From: Peptoniphilaceae bacterium
Lineage (GTDB): Bacteria; Bacillota; Clostridia; Tissierellales; Peptoniphilaceae
DNA length: 64,000 nucleotides
Assembly (NCBI GenBank): GCA_910589545.1
Contig: CAJUSY010000012.1
Location: 62,001-126,000 of the forward strand
Direction of reading: 5' to 3'
The position numbers and the translations under genes were made by a program. Positions 15,231-25,503 of this stretch are shown here, one piece after another (positions within the stretch are counted from its first letter, which is position 1; every line of letters begins with the position of its first letter). Below the pieces are notes generated by a model, which did not search any database, was not told the origin of the DNA, and worked only from the letters and a program-made list of their open reading frames with translations.

Positions 15231-18200
15231 TTATTTCTCTTCGTTTTTGTCTTTTTTCTTAAATCCAAAGAAGGCACCTGCTACTGACATAAATCCTGCT
15301 GCCGACATCATTATGATTTCGCTAATATTCCCAGCTTTTGGTAATATATGCTGATTTTTTCTAATCACATTACCTTTAATATTTCTGCTTTTATCAATTT
15401 TATTAGGTGAATTTGTTTTGTCAGTAGTCTTGTTGATTTCAACTGTTGTAACGGAGTCTTTTTCACCTAATTTATAAGCTTTGTCGTTCTTTTTGTTTGA
15501 AGATTTACTAGTCTTTATTTCTTCTTTTTCATTTGTTTCAGACTTATCAACATTAACATTATTTTTGCTTTCAGAGCTATTTTTTTTATCATCAGAAATT
15601 TTAACTTCAGTATCATTAGCTAAATCCGATTGATTTAAATTATCGTCACTTGATACGTCTGTTGAATCTTCTGTTTCTTTTGGTTGGCAAGTATTTTCTT
15701 GAGACGTTTCCTTTTTCTTATTAATATCGAATGAAGATTTACTAGTCTTTATTTCTTCTTTTTCATTTGTTTCAGACTTATCAACATTAACATTATTTTT
15801 GCTTTCAGAGCTATTTTTTTTATCATCAGAAATTTTAACTTCAGTATCATTAGCTAAATCCGATTGATTTAAATTATCGTCACTTGATACGTCTGTTGAA
15901 TCTTCTGTTTCTTTTGGTTGACAAGTATTTTCTTGAGACGTTTCCTTTTTCTTATTAATATCGAATGTAGGTTTGTTTTCTTCTTGTTCTTTTACCTTAA
16001 TTTTCTTAAAAGTTGGATTTATTGTTGTTGCTTTTGTTACGAACAAAACATAACCTGATTCTTTTTTGTCCTTTACTCCTGAAATTTCCCAGCCATCAAA
16101 TTGATATCCTTCTGCTACTTCTCCATTATAAGCTGGAAGAACGAAATCTTCACCTTTTACTAGTTCATTTTCCTTATTATCTATAGTAAGCTTGACTTTT
16201 TCTGGCTTGATAAGCTCTACCGTTCCAGTATTTTTGTCTAAGTTAAATTCTTTTACTGTAGTATTTCTTGCAAAGTCTTTTACTACAAATTTGATTTTTA
16301 ATTCACTATCTTTGATATCTTTAATATCATCTAGTGATTTGTATTCTTTTCCATTTACATAGATGTGTTGTTCTTGTATTTCTCCATCTTTGTTATTATC
16401 TCTTTTATCAAATATGTTAAATTTAATAAATTTATTTTTTGCATATTCAATAGATATTTTACCATCTTTGCTCATCTCAACTGTGGGTTTTACATTATCA
16501 TATAAGAATTGATAGTGAACTCCTACCGCCTTTGCGTTCATTGAAGAATAACCTGTTTTTAAGAATACATTTCCGTCCATATCTTTAACTTCATCTGGGA
16601 ATCCATTTGCCTTATAATCTTTCATTCCCCAATCCATGATATCCCCATCTTTTACATCAAGTTTTATATTAAAGTCTCTTGTATTGTCAATGTGTAAATC
16701 ACCATATATTAAATAATTATCTACAACTGACTCATTAACTCTCATTTCCCAGTTAAATCCACCTTTATCAGAAATTTTTCCTTTTAGATAAAATTCTGGA
16801 TTTCTTACGTAAATCTTATTAGATTTAGAAGGATTAAAGTAATTTTTATCCATTGATAGATTCACAGGCTTTGTATCGATAAATAGCATTGCACCGTCTT
16901 CTTTAATGGCTTCAACGTTTGATTTATCATCTCCGATATATTCCTTGCCATCTTTGCCAAGAAGAACTAGTTTAGAAGGATCATCTACAAGCTTTCCATC
17001 CTTATCTATAGCCTCTCCCTTATCATTAGTTTTGAATTTGAATACTTGGTATCTAACTATATTAAAACCATCCAATGCTGACATAAGAACCGATTGAGTG
17101 CTTCTTCCATCTTGAACATTTCTACTATCACAGTAGATTGTTTTTTGTGATAGGACCTTGATGTTAGGGGCAGTCTTTTGGATTTTTTCTATATCTGCCT
17201 TGCTATAAACTCCATTGCCATCGAGCATGTCAGTTTTTCCTGGGTTAAATGTAGTAACTCTTAGGGCATATCCCTTTCTTACAATCATATTATCATTTAA
17301 TACATATTGACCCTTTTCTTGATCGAAGAACATCTTGTTTGTATCCATCTTGCTTGGATCTTGTGGTTTTTGTTTTGTAAGCTCACCTTCACCTAGTTCG
17401 ATAATATTTCCGTAGCTTGAAGCATATGGTGAAGCTTCCTCTGCTTCATCCTTCTTTTCTGGCATCCTTATTATAGTTTTAGCTTTTGTTTGGTCCTTAT
17501 CTTTTACAAGGATATTCATATCTCCAGTAAAGGATAGACCATCGACTACATCATTTGTGTTTGCAAATAAGTCAAAGGTTAGAGTTTTTGTTTGTGGGTC
17601 GTATTTACTTGCCTTAATTTCTATTAATTTAAAGTCATTACCATAGTAAGCCTTAGCATCTTTTGATACATTACTTACTTTTCCAAGAATTTCAAAATGT
17701 CCATCCTTTGATGGGCTTAATACTCCACCAAGCTTTGATTTAACATCATCAAGTTTCTCAGTTTCATATTCTAGAGCACTTCCATCTTCATAGGCTTTTA
17801 TATTTCCATTTTCATCATATTGATAATCAAGTTCTACTGTTCTTTTTCCACCATTTACATAGTCGTATTCTTGCTTATATTTCTTTTTAACTAGTTTCTT
17901 TAGGTCTTTATCTTCAAAGCCTCTAACAGTAGAGATTTCTTTGTTTAACTCTAGATTTGAAGGTCCTTCTATAGGATTTTCCTCAACAGTATCTTTCTTT
18001 TCTTCTGCCTTATTTGAAGCTTCTGGACTTTGAGCATTTTTGAGTTTTTCTTCAGAAATTTCACCTAGTTTTTTGTAAGAAGAAGCATCTGTCTCAGGAT
18101 CTACTAGGTAATAAGAAATCATTCCTTTTGCGTCAGCTTTATTATCAAATTTAATCCTATGGATTTTGGTGAAGTTACTTGCACCATCTAGGGCGATTAC

Positions 18201-21200
18201 TTCGATGATTTTTCCCCTTAAATCTCCAGCTCCGCTAATTTCATAGATAGTATTTCCATTTTTATCAAGCTTTCTATGTCTTCCTTCGCCTTCTCCTGCA
18301 TATTTAACATCAAGGTTTCTTTCAACATCACCATTCTCGTCAACTATAGCTGCACCTGCATACCATACTTCGTTGGCTACTTCTTCAAATTTATCTGGAT
18401 GGTCTTTTTGGTCTCTTACAAACAAGGTTTCGTTTTTGTACTCATCTTTTGCCTTGTGGTAGGTATCTTTTGCTATTAATTTGATTTTATCTGGATTAGA
18501 GAAATCAACATCAACAATTGTTGGAGCTGTATTGTCAATTTTTACTGGGATGTAAGATACTTGCCATGGATAATCCTTGGTTAATCTATATTTGAACTTG
18601 TAGAAGTATTGACCCTCAGCTATTGGTTCAAATTGACCCCTAAGTTTTGTTTCCAAGTCTTGGTTATTATTATCATCATTAGCGCCTTCTTCTCTTCCTC
18701 TTGGGTTGTAGATTAATCCATCCCATTTTAAATCTCCCATAACTTTTAGCTTAGAAGATTTTATACCCTTAGCGTCATTTCTCTTAGAGTTTAAGATACC
18801 TCTAATAAAATGCTCTTTAGTTATTACTTTAAGATCTTTTTGACCTTCTCCTTCTTTATCGGTATTTACGATTGATATTTGTCCTTCTTCTGCACTTCTT
18901 ATAACAAGTGGTGAAGGGGTTAGCCCTCTTTCTATTTGTACTTCTTGAGTTTGTCCTTTAGAATCGAGTGGGTAAACTCTTGCTACTTTTGAGCCGCTAT
19001 TAGATGCATCAGTTAATCCTTGGTTGTTATTTAATGCAAATAAGTCAGGGTCTTGATCAAGTGATTTTGTATTTCCATCTTTTCTGTTTTGGATAACGGC
19101 AGCTGGATTGAATTTATCGATGTCGTGTTCTCCACCTATACCCTTGTTCAAGGTTCCAGGTATTTTTGGTTTACCATCGTCATCATAACCTTCCATTGTC
19201 TTTGATTTTGAACCTTCTTCCCAAGCCCACTTGTCAAGGATTGGCTCCTTGTTCCAATTTCCAGCAAAGCCCATAAGTGGCATTGATAGAGATGGTTGAA
19301 AAACTGTCTTGTTTCCCTTACCGCACATTGCCTCAACTTCTTCTTTAGATTCAAATCTAATGAAGGATTCTACAAATTTATTTTTATCTTTAGCATCTCC
19401 GACATCTATTACAGCATTTAAGTCAAAACTTGAATTTGGTTTTATGGTAAATGTATCGTATTCGAATGTTATCTTTGCTCCATTAATTACTTCAGGATGG
19501 ATTTCTGGAACAATTTGTTTTCCATCTTGAGATTTTTCATCCTTGTAAGTTTCATCAAGTTTTAGTCTATTGGTTAAGGAATCTGTTGTGATTGCAGATG
19601 ATGAAGCTTTAAATGTTAGAGGTCTATCTGATGTATTAATTAATTTAATTGTGAAATATTTTTTATCGCCCTTAATCTCTTTAAGTGAAATAGATCCATA
19701 TGAATTTACCAAACCTTCAGAGTCTAAATTCTTAAAGCTAGCTATAACGTCATTTCTTAGTGCATTAGCTACGTTAATAAGACCAGCGCCTTGTTGTCTT
19801 GGTGAAGCATAATATAGTGATTTCTCCTTCCAACCTGTTGGATCCATCATAGGTCTTGCTGTGTTTTGTAAGGCAATCTTTGTAAGAGTAGTTAAGTCGA
19901 TTTTATCGTCACCTGTTAGGTTTTTTAAGACAGGTTTTGCGAGCATCTCTTTTAGTTTTGGTCTAATCAATACTGTTGATGCTGCAACTACTGGTGTTGC
20001 CATACTTGTTCCTGACATATAACCATAAGTTGACTTGCCGTCAATTACATTTAGAGTTGATTTGATGTTCTTTCCTGGTGCTGATACATCTGGCTTTAGG
20101 AGGAGGTCAACCCTTGGACCCCAAGATGTAGAAGCTGCTGGAACTATTACTTCTTCCTTGTAAAGTTCCTTATCTGTATCAGGAGCAAAGTTAAAGGCTA
20201 GCTCTTTCTCATCACCAAGCTTTGGACGGTTTTTGTTGAAGCTTTCCATGTCAATTGGATAGTATTGGTCAAGCTTATCTTTGAAGTCTTCCTTTTTATT
20301 TCTTTTAACCTCTGTTTTATTTGTTGGATTAATCATATTCCAAATCTTTAGACCATCATCACCTGATACCGAAAATACTTGACAAGTTGTTCCTTCATCT
20401 TCTTCGTAACCCATGGCTGGAAGCTCTGTCCAGTTATCTCTGTTGTAGTAGTTAACTGTATTTACAACCATGATTGCACGAGCACCTTTATCGGCAGCTT
20501 TTTTAAAGGCATATTTTAAATCTTTGGTATAGATTCTATCCATAACGGCAATTTTGCCTTTAAGATTAAGACCAACTAGATCTTCATCTTGACCCTTGCC
20601 TATATAAACAAATTTTACTTTGTCAGATAGCTTGCTTCCGTCTTCATTTCTAATAATCTTATCCTTATCGAAGAAGGTACCGATATTTCTATACTTAAAG
20701 CTTTCTCCACCAATATTGACCTTGTCAAACTCTACTATTTGATTTTTAGCTGATGCGACCGCGATAGCATCTTCATGTGCAGCAGTTCTAGTTACATTGC
20801 CTGTATCAATCATCTTTAGTTGGTTATTTGCTGCCAAGTCCCATGATGAGCTTGATGCAGCTGTTGCGTAGTTTCCAGTTGCTACAACCATAGGAATGCC
20901 GGCTTTTCTCAAAGCTCTAACAGCCTGCCAATATTTTTCTCCTACTAGTCCTGTTCCTGTAAAACCTGATGATACAGATACTACATCTACCTTATGCTTG
21001 ATTGCATCTTCAATAGCATGAAACATCGTTTCATCACCGGCAAATCCATCACCTGAATCAGAATACATCTTATAAGAAAATATTTGAGCGTTTGGAGCAA
21101 TCCCGTCAATACCATTATAATTAGCTATGTCCTCATCAGTATCATTTCCAGCAAGAATTCCTGCTATATGCATACCGTGTGGATCATGATAATCTGAACC

Positions 21201-22076
21201 ATCATCATATTTTTCGACAGTGATTTTGCCACCATTATAATAGTTAAAAGCGTGAGGTATTTTATCACTCAACCAAAAGTACTTGTCAGTTCCTTGTAAA
21301 TCATCTTTCTTATATTTCATCGATGATTTCGCATCTTCGTCAATTCTCATGGCTTTGTGTCTGTAATCAGTTCCAGTATCAATATTTGCAATTACCATTC
21401 CTCTACCATCAAAGTTTTTGCCAAATTGAGCATTGATTGCTTTTAGGTAATCTATGGATTCATCAACTCCTATTTCCTTTCGAGCATTGTTCATCATCGG
21501 TTGAATTTTTTGTGATTTTTCGACTGATGAAATGCCTTCAATAAGTTTAATTTTATCCAAATTATCTCGATTTGTTTCTATAGCACAACCATTGAAAATC
21601 GTATTATAAGTATACAAAACTTTAGTATTTTTAAAATTAGATAGTTCTTTAATTGCTTTCTGACCATCCTCCTTATTCCTAAATTCAGCTATGTATACAA
21701 CTCTATCTTCTTCTTTTTTAGAAATGTTTTGAATTTCATCTGCTTTATACAATTCATTTCCTTTTGATACTTCTTTGTTTGAATATTTGTTATCGGAAGT
21801 ATTTTTATTTTCAATTACAGAATCCTCTTTAATATCTTCTTTGGTAATTACTGATAACTTTTCATCGTTTGTATTGTTCGAATTTTCTTTATTGACTTTT
21901 AACGTCTCATTCGTAAGCTTATTTTCATCCTGCTTATATTCTATAGATTTTTCCTTATCAATAATATTTTTAGTATCTTCAGTTTTTGCAAAAACTGTAT
22001 CGCCGCACATAAATGAAACTGATGAAACTGATAAAGCTGCAACAAGAGTTGCCTTTATAATATCTTTTTTTTTCAT
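15231..22076 (-). CDS. giant cell-wall-anchored subtilisin-like (S8) protease
   Basis: 2281 residues. The signal peptide ends near VFA (30). An acidic, low-complexity stretch follows, then an inhibitor-I9-like propeptide (about 125-190). The S8 domain has the catalytic triad: Asp in NIDTGTD (about 231), His in HGMHIAG (about 300) and Ser in GTSMATP (about 688), with the oxyanion Asn in VATGNY. A PA-like domain is inserted between His and Ser, as in C5a peptidase and lactocepin. Fn3-like domains follow, then a long beta-rich region, an InlB/Flg_new-like segment (YQFDGWEI), two identical 78-residue repeats and a C-terminal sorting signal (LPKAG, hydrophobic segment, KKKDK). It is presumably displayed by sortase and degrades host proteins. 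It is flanked by IS256-type ends. Confidence 0.93.
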   Translation of the reverse strand: MKKKDIIKATLVAALSVSSVSFMCGDTVFAKTEDTKNIIDKEKSIEYKQDENKLTNETLKVNKENSNNTNDEKLSVITKEDIKEDSVIENKNTSDNKYSNKEVSKGNELYKADEIQNISKKEEDRVVYIAEFRNKEDGQKAIKELSNFKNTKVLYTYNTIFNGCAIETNRDNLDKIKLIEGISSVEKSQKIQPMMNNARKEIGVDESIDYLKAINAQFGKNFDGRGMVIANIDTGTDYRHKAMRIDEDAKSSMKYKKDDLQGTDKYFWLSDKIPHAFNYYNGGKITVEKYDDGSDYHDPHGMHIAGILAGNDTDEDIANYNGIDGIAPNAQIFSYKMYSDSGDGFAGDETMFHAIEDAIKHKVDVVSVSSGFTGTGLVGEKYWQAVRALRKAGIPMVVATGNYATAASSSSWDLAANNQLKMIDTGNVTRTAAHEDAIAVASAKNQIVEFDKVNIGGESFKYRNIGTFFDKDKIIRNEDGSKLSDKVKFVYIGKGQDEDLVGLNLKGKIAVMDRIYTKDLKYAFKKAADKGARAIMVVNTVNYYNRDNWTELPAMGYEEDEGTTCQVFSVSGDDGLKIWNMINPTNKTEVKRNKKEDFKDKLDQYYPIDMESFNKNRPKLGDEKELAFNFAPDTDKELYKEEVIVPAASTSWGPRVDLLLKPDVSAPGKNIKSTLNVIDGKSTYGYMSGTSMATPVVAASTVLIRPKLKEMLAKPVLKNLTGDDKIDLTTLTKIALQNTARPMMDPTGWKEKSLYYASPRQQGAGLINVANALRNDVIASFKNLDSEGLVNSYGSISLKEIKGDKKYFTIKLINTSDRPLTFKASSSAITTDSLTNRLKLDETYKDEKSQDGKQIVPEIHPEVINGAKITFEYDTFTIKPNSSFDLNAVIDVGDAKDKNKFVESFIRFESKEEVEAMCGKGNKTVFQPSLSMPLMGFAGNWNKEPILDKWAWEEGSKSKTMEGYDDDGKPKIPGTLNKGIGGEHDIDKFNPAAVIQNRKDGNTKSLDQDPDLFALNNNQGLTDASNSGSKVARVYPLDSKGQTQEVQIERGLTPSPLVIRSAEEGQISIVNTDKEGEGQKDLKVITKEHFIRGILNSKRNDAKGIKSSKLKVMGDLKWDGLIYNPRGREEGANDDNNNQDLETKLRGQFEPIAEGQYFYKFKYRLTKDYPWQVSYIPVKIDNTAPTIVDVDFSNPDKIKLIAKDTYHKAKDEYKNETLFVRDQKDHPDKFEEVANEVWYAGAAIVDENGDVERNLDVKYAGEGEGRHRKLDKNGNTIYEISGAGDLRGKIIEVIALDGASNFTKIHRIKFDNKADAKGMISYYLVDPETDASSYKKLGEISEEKLKNAQSPEASNKAEEKKDTVEENPIEGPSNLELNKEISTVRGFEDKDLKKLVKKKYKQEYDYVNGGKRTVELDYQYDENGNIKAYEDGSALEYETEKLDDVKSKLGGVLSPSKDGHFEILGKVSNVSKDAKAYYGNDFKLIEIKASKYDPQTKTLTFDLFANTNDVVDGLSFTGDMNILVKDKDQTKAKTIIRMPEKKDEAEEASPYASSYGNIIELGEGELTKQKPQDPSKMDTNKMFFDQEKGQYVLNDNMIVRKGYALRVTTFNPGKTDMLDGNGVYSKADIEKIQKTAPNIKVLSQKTIYCDSRNVQDGRSTQSVLMSALDGFNIVRYQVFKFKTNDKGEAIDKDGKLVDDPSKLVLLGKDGKEYIGDDKSNVEAIKEDGAMLFIDTKPVNLSMDKNYFNPSKSNKIYVRNPEFYLKGKISDKGGFNWEMRVNESVVDNYLIYGDLHIDNTRDFNIKLDVKDGDIMDWGMKDYKANGFPDEVKDMDGNVFLKTGYSSMNAKAVGVHYQFLYDNVKPTVEMSKDGKISIEYAKNKFIKFNIFDKRDNNKDGEIQEQHIYVNGKEYKSLDDIKDIKDSELKIKFVVKDFARNTTVKEFNLDKNTGTVELIKPEKVKLTIDNKENELVKGEDFVLPAYNGEVAEGYQFDGWEISGVKDKKESGYVLFVTKATTINPTFKKIKVKEQEENKPTFDINKKKETSQENTCQPKETEDSTDVSSDDNLNQSDLANDTEVKISDDKKNSSESKNNVNVDKSETNEKEEIKTSKSSFDINKKKETSQENTCQPKETEDSTDVSSDDNLNQSDLANDTEVKISDDKKNSSESKNNVNVDKSETNEKEEIKTSKSSNKKNDKAYKLGEKDSVTTVEINKTTDKTNSPNKIDKSRNIKGNVIRKNQHILPKAGNISEIIMMSAAGFMSVAGAFFGFKKKDKNEEK
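15499..15966 (-). repeat. two tandem 234-bp units in the protease gene
   Basis: Two adjacent units (15499-15732 and 15733-15966), exactly 234 bp (78 codons) each, differ at one visible base (GGCAAG versus GACAAG). Each encodes an acidic, Ser/Asp/Lys-rich wall-spanning unit with a single Cys (ENTCQPKE). Such low divergence points to recent duplication; copy number probably varies between strains. Confidence 0.9.
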
Positions 22077-22422
22077 AAATCCTCCTAGATTAAAAAATAT
22101 TAATTTTATTCATGGTATAAATTGCAAATATCGATATTGAGTCCCATTTTCAAAAATTACATTCTAAATTTTACTACTTTTTTTTTATTTAGTCAACATT
22201 TATAAGACCTCTAATATAATTATTTTTTTTAACTTTATATACATAAAACGCATAATAAAAGTATATTAATAATTAAAAGATATATTAATAATTTTAAAAA
22301 CAGAGATTACATTAATAATTAAAATATAAAAACCTTTATCATTTTCCTAAATATGCATTTAAAATAAATAATGTATTTATAGTTATGCTTTAAGTATAAC
22401 TTTTCATGTATTTTTTGACATA
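22077..22422. other. AT-rich leader of the protease gene
   Basis: No gene seen. GGAGG precedes the protease ATG. The decamer ATTAATAATT occurs three times (from 22265, 22284 and 22311), each followed by T- or A-rich sequence. The region is very AT-rich and could act as UP-element-like or regulator-binding DNA. No clear -35/-10 pair could be chosen. Confidence 0.4.
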
Positions 22423-22487
22423 TTAAAATCCTCCTGATTATTGTCTTATCAGGAGGATTTCTCATACAAAAACTATTTCACAGTCTC
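22423..22487 (-). mobile_element. solo IS256-type end
   Basis: This sequence is nearly the same as the right end of the element at 13628-15156: the same 12-bp RBS-containing hairpin (AATCCTCCTGAT/ATCAGGAGGATT) and the same outer part (AAACTATTTCACAGTCTC). A start codon follows the RBS, but the frame (MSKKYMKSYT) stops after ten codons. It is a remnant of a related element on the far side of the protease gene, in the same orientation as the first. Confidence 0.75.
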
Positions 22488-22508
22488 AAATAAATACATT
22501 CAACTAAT

Positions 22509-23345
22509 TTATATTATATTTCGATCATCATTCACATCTCCGTCGCACAAATACTTTATAAATTCATCTAATACGTTTCTTGTCCTTTCATCTAAAATAG
22601 CTATCCATCTTTCGGGAATTGTAGAATATCCATGAATTGATCCACTGATACTTCCAGCAATTGCAGCTATCGTATCGGAATCTCCTCCGTGATTTACAGC
22701 GTTTATAATGCAATCTACAACAGAATTTTCCTTTGCCCAATAAATCGCATTATTAAAAGTGTTTACGTTATATCCCGATGGTTTGAGAAGTTGTTTATCT
22801 TCAAGTTCATGAGTTTTTCCATTGATGTTATCGCGTATGATTTGTGTGTATTCTCGTAAAATTTCATCACACATTTCGTTATTGTGAGTGAGTCTACCTT
22901 GTTTTATGTTCAGTTCTTCTGAGTTTTCGTTATCTAATAATGCACATGGAAGCGCTCTCATCAAGCTTCCGTTTCCAAGTGCTGTTTCATCTTCTTCAAT
23001 AAAAATTTCGTATTGAATGTAGTGTTCGATTGCACGTCTACATTGATTGCCAATACCTCTTGGATGTGTATTGTACCAATCGACAAATAATTTCATGGTA
23101 TTTTTCTCAAAATTATCACGGTCATTTTCCATCAATGAGTTCATAATACAAATACTCATATCTGTATCATCGGTGCATTCTCCTGGATTCAAATCAAGCC
23201 ATCCACCTCCGACAATATCTGTAATCCTGCCGTATTTTTTATGGATTTCCTCTTCTGTCATAAATTCCGTCGTAGCCCCCATGCTATCACCTATCGCAAA
23301 TGCATACAACGCTCCTTTGATTCTGTCTTTGTAATCAGAGTTCAT
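22509..23345 (-). CDS. ADP-ribosylglycohydrolase family protein
   Basis: 278 residues, DraG/ARH3 fold family. The magnesium-binding motifs are GDSMGATTEF near the N-terminus, CTDDTDMSI (about 57) and GGDSDTIAAIAGSISG near the C-terminus. The family removes ADP-ribose from proteins or small molecules. No ADP-ribosyltransferase partner is nearby, so the target is unknown. GGGGATG precedes the start. Confidence 0.88.
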   Translation of the reverse strand: MNSDYKDRIKGALYAFAIGDSMGATTEFMTEEEIHKKYGRITDIVGGGWLDLNPGECTDDTDMSICIMNSLMENDRDNFEKNTMKLFVDWYNTHPRGIGNQCRRAIEHYIQYEIFIEEDETALGNGSLMRALPCALLDNENSEELNIKQGRLTHNNEMCDEILREYTQIIRDNINGKTHELEDKQLLKPSGYNVNTFNNAIYWAKENSVVDCIINAVNHGGDSDTIAAIAGSISGSIHGYSTIPERWIAILDERTRNVLDEFIKYLCDGDVNDDRNII

Positions 23346-23459
23346 TTTTTCATCCCCTTTTGTATATTATATCTCAAACCGTTCGCCATTTGAATTTATC
23401 AACCATAAAAACATTTACATAGTATAAAAATATGATAAAATAATTTTAGAGGTGAAAAA

Positions 23460-25145
23460 ATGAAATTTACAGAATACAAATACACTAGACCAAATTTTGA
23501 AGAAGACAAGAAAAAGGTCGAAGATTTTATCAAAAGATTTAACGATTCCACAACTTCCGATGAACAAATCAAAATCATGGAAGAAATGGACAAATACAAG
23601 AAAACACTAAGCACTAATGTAAACCTTGCATACATTCGTCACACAATCGATACAAATGACGAATTCTACAAGGAAGAACAAGATTTCTTGGATGAATACA
23701 TGCCACATTATTCAGTTCTAGACACTAAAATGTACGAGGCTATCGACAACTCCAAATTCAAAGACGATTTGGTTGAACATTTTGGACAACATTTGTTTGA
23801 TTTGATCAGCTGCCAATTGATTTTCAACGAAAAAGCAGTTCCATTTAAACAAAAAGAAAACCAATTAACTACTAAATACAACAAATTAATCGCATCTGCA
23901 CAAATCGAATTTGACAATAAAACATTAACATTGTCACAAATGGCTCCTTACACACAATCAAAAGATCGTGACGAAAGAAAAGCTGCTACAAGAAAAATCT
24001 CAGAATTTTTCAAAGAACACGAAAAAGAAATCGACGATATTTACGATGAAATGGTTCACGTTAGAACAGATATGGCAAAAGCTTTGGGATTTGATTCATA
24101 CATTGAATACCAATATAAATCATTGATGAGAACTGATTACGACAAGAATGATGTTGCAAAATACAGAGAATTTGTTAAAAAATACGTAACACCAGTTTAT
24201 CTAGAATTGAGAAAGAAACAATCTAAGAGAATTGGCATTGAAGATATGAAAGCTTACGATAACAACATAATGTTCACAGATGGCAATGCAAAACCACACG
24301 GAAAAAAAGACTTCTTAGTAGATAATGCTAAGAAAATGTACTCTGAATTGTCACCAGAAACTAAGAAATTCTTCGATTTTATGTATGAAAGAGAATTATT
24401 TGATTTGGAAAGCAAAAAAGGAAAAGAAGGTGGCGGATATTGTACTACAATTGAAGATTATGAATCTCCATTCATCTTCGCTAACTTCAACGGAACTACT
24501 CACGATGTCGAAGTAATGACTCACGAAGCTGGCCACGCATTCCAATCATACACTTCAATGGACGGAAGAATTTTCGAATATATTTGGCCAACATTTGAAG
24601 CTTGCGAAATCCACTCAATGAGCATGGAATTTTTGACATGGCCATGGATGGAATTGTTCTTTGAAGAAGAAACTAACAAATTCAAATTCTCTCATTTAGA
24701 TGGAGCTATCAGTTTCATTCCTTACGGAGTAACTATTGACCATTTCCAACACTTCGTATACGAAAATCCAGATGCAACAGCTGAAGAAAGAAAAGCAAAA
24801 TACCACGAAATAGAATTAATGTATCGTCCAAACTTGGATTATGATGATGAATTCTTGGAAAAAGGTACTTGGTGGTACAGACAAGGTCACATCTTCAACA
24901 ACCCATTCTATTACATTGATTACACGTTAGCTCAAGTTTGCGCATTCCAATTCTTATTGAAATCAAGAAAGAATCGTGAAGAAGCATTCAAAGATTACCT
25001 TGAAATCTGTAAAGTTGGTGGAAGTCAATCATTCTTCGGCATAATGAAAGCTGGTAACATCAAAAATCCAATGAACGATGGAGTTCTTGAAGAAATTCTT
25101 CCACAATTATTGGAAATATTAGACGAAATAGAAAAAGAATTATAA
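23460..25145 (+). CDS. M3 family oligoendopeptidase (PepF-like)
   Basis: 561 residues. The zinc motif HEAGH is at about 353 in VMTHEAGHAFQSY, with the third ligand Glu in FEACEIHSMSMEF about 25 residues on. It has no signal peptide, so it is cytosolic and should degrade short peptides. GAGGTG lies just before the ATG. It is monocistronic with a clear terminator. It is shorter than PepF of lactococci, as in the M3 subfamily common in clostridia. Confidence 0.93.
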   Translation: MKFTEYKYTRPNFEEDKKKVEDFIKRFNDSTTSDEQIKIMEEMDKYKKTLSTNVNLAYIRHTIDTNDEFYKEEQDFLDEYMPHYSVLDTKMYEAIDNSKFKDDLVEHFGQHLFDLISCQLIFNEKAVPFKQKENQLTTKYNKLIASAQIEFDNKTLTLSQMAPYTQSKDRDERKAATRKISEFFKEHEKEIDDIYDEMVHVRTDMAKALGFDSYIEYQYKSLMRTDYDKNDVAKYREFVKKYVTPVYLELRKKQSKRIGIEDMKAYDNNIMFTDGNAKPHGKKDFLVDNAKKMYSELSPETKKFFDFMYERELFDLESKKGKEGGGYCTTIEDYESPFIFANFNGTTHDVEVMTHEAGHAFQSYTSMDGRIFEYIWPTFEACEIHSMSMEFLTWPWMELFFEEETNKFKFSHLDGAISFIPYGVTIDHFQHFVYENPDATAEERKAKYHEIELMYRPNLDYDDEFLEKGTWWYRQGHIFNNPFYYIDYTLAQVCAFQFLLKSRKNREEAFKDYLEICKVGGSQSFFGIMKAGNIKNPMNDGVLEEILPQLLEILDEIEKEL

Positions 25146-25152
25146 AATTTTA

Positions 25153-25180
25153 GGGGTGGTAACAATCCACCCCATTTTTT
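25153..25180 (+). terminator. terminator of the M3 peptidase gene
   Basis: GGGGTGG/CCACCCC stem with a 7-base loop, followed by ATTTTTT. Confidence 0.85.
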
Positions 25181-25209
25181 GTATTTAATAGTTATCTTAT
25201 TCTTACAAA

Positions 25210-25503
25210 TCACCCAATAACCTTGTATATACCCACTATTATGCAAAATGAGATTGGAATTGACAAGATTACCAATATTATATATTTAGAAAGTTCTATT
25301 TTAGAGAATTTCTTGTCGCTAGCGAAGAAATGAAGCAAGACATATGTTAAAATTTGTACAATTGATAGAAGAAAAATTGTTTTCACGTCAATATCTTTCT
25401 TTCTTATTACGTTAGCTAATATAGTGCCTATAGGATATATTAAATAGAATCCTAAACATTCTAAAAATGAGAACTTATTTTTTCTTATATGTTTGTCTTT
25501 CAT
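25210..25503 (-). CDS. small membrane protein, unknown (possible immunity partner)
   Basis: 97 residues with about three hydrophobic segments and a Lys/Arg-rich N-terminus. Its ATG shares a base with the stop of the preceding secreted-protein gene (TAATG), so it is translationally coupled to it. No family recognised. Small multi-spanning proteins coupled to a secreted peptide gene are often immunity proteins, but that is inference. Confidence 0.6.
   Translation of the reverse strand: MKDKHIRKNKFSFLECLGFYLIYPIGTILANVIRKKDIDVKTIFLLSIVQILTYVLLHFFASDKKFSKIELSKYIILVILSIPISFCIIVGIYKVIG

Noticed and set aside
15499..15966. CRISPR-like or rRNA-like repeat arrays
   Set aside because: The only tandem repeat is coding and in frame; there are no short repeats with spacers anywhere, and no rRNA sequence.
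18276..18479. Plus-strand ORFs antisense to the protease, clpC, polA and rnf genes
   Set aside because: Chance open frames opposite real genes; their translations are the usual Ser/Leu/Phe-rich antisense products.
19148..19354. Minus-strand ORF inside the protease gene in another frame
   Set aside because: Fully inside the long protease frame, with no RBS.
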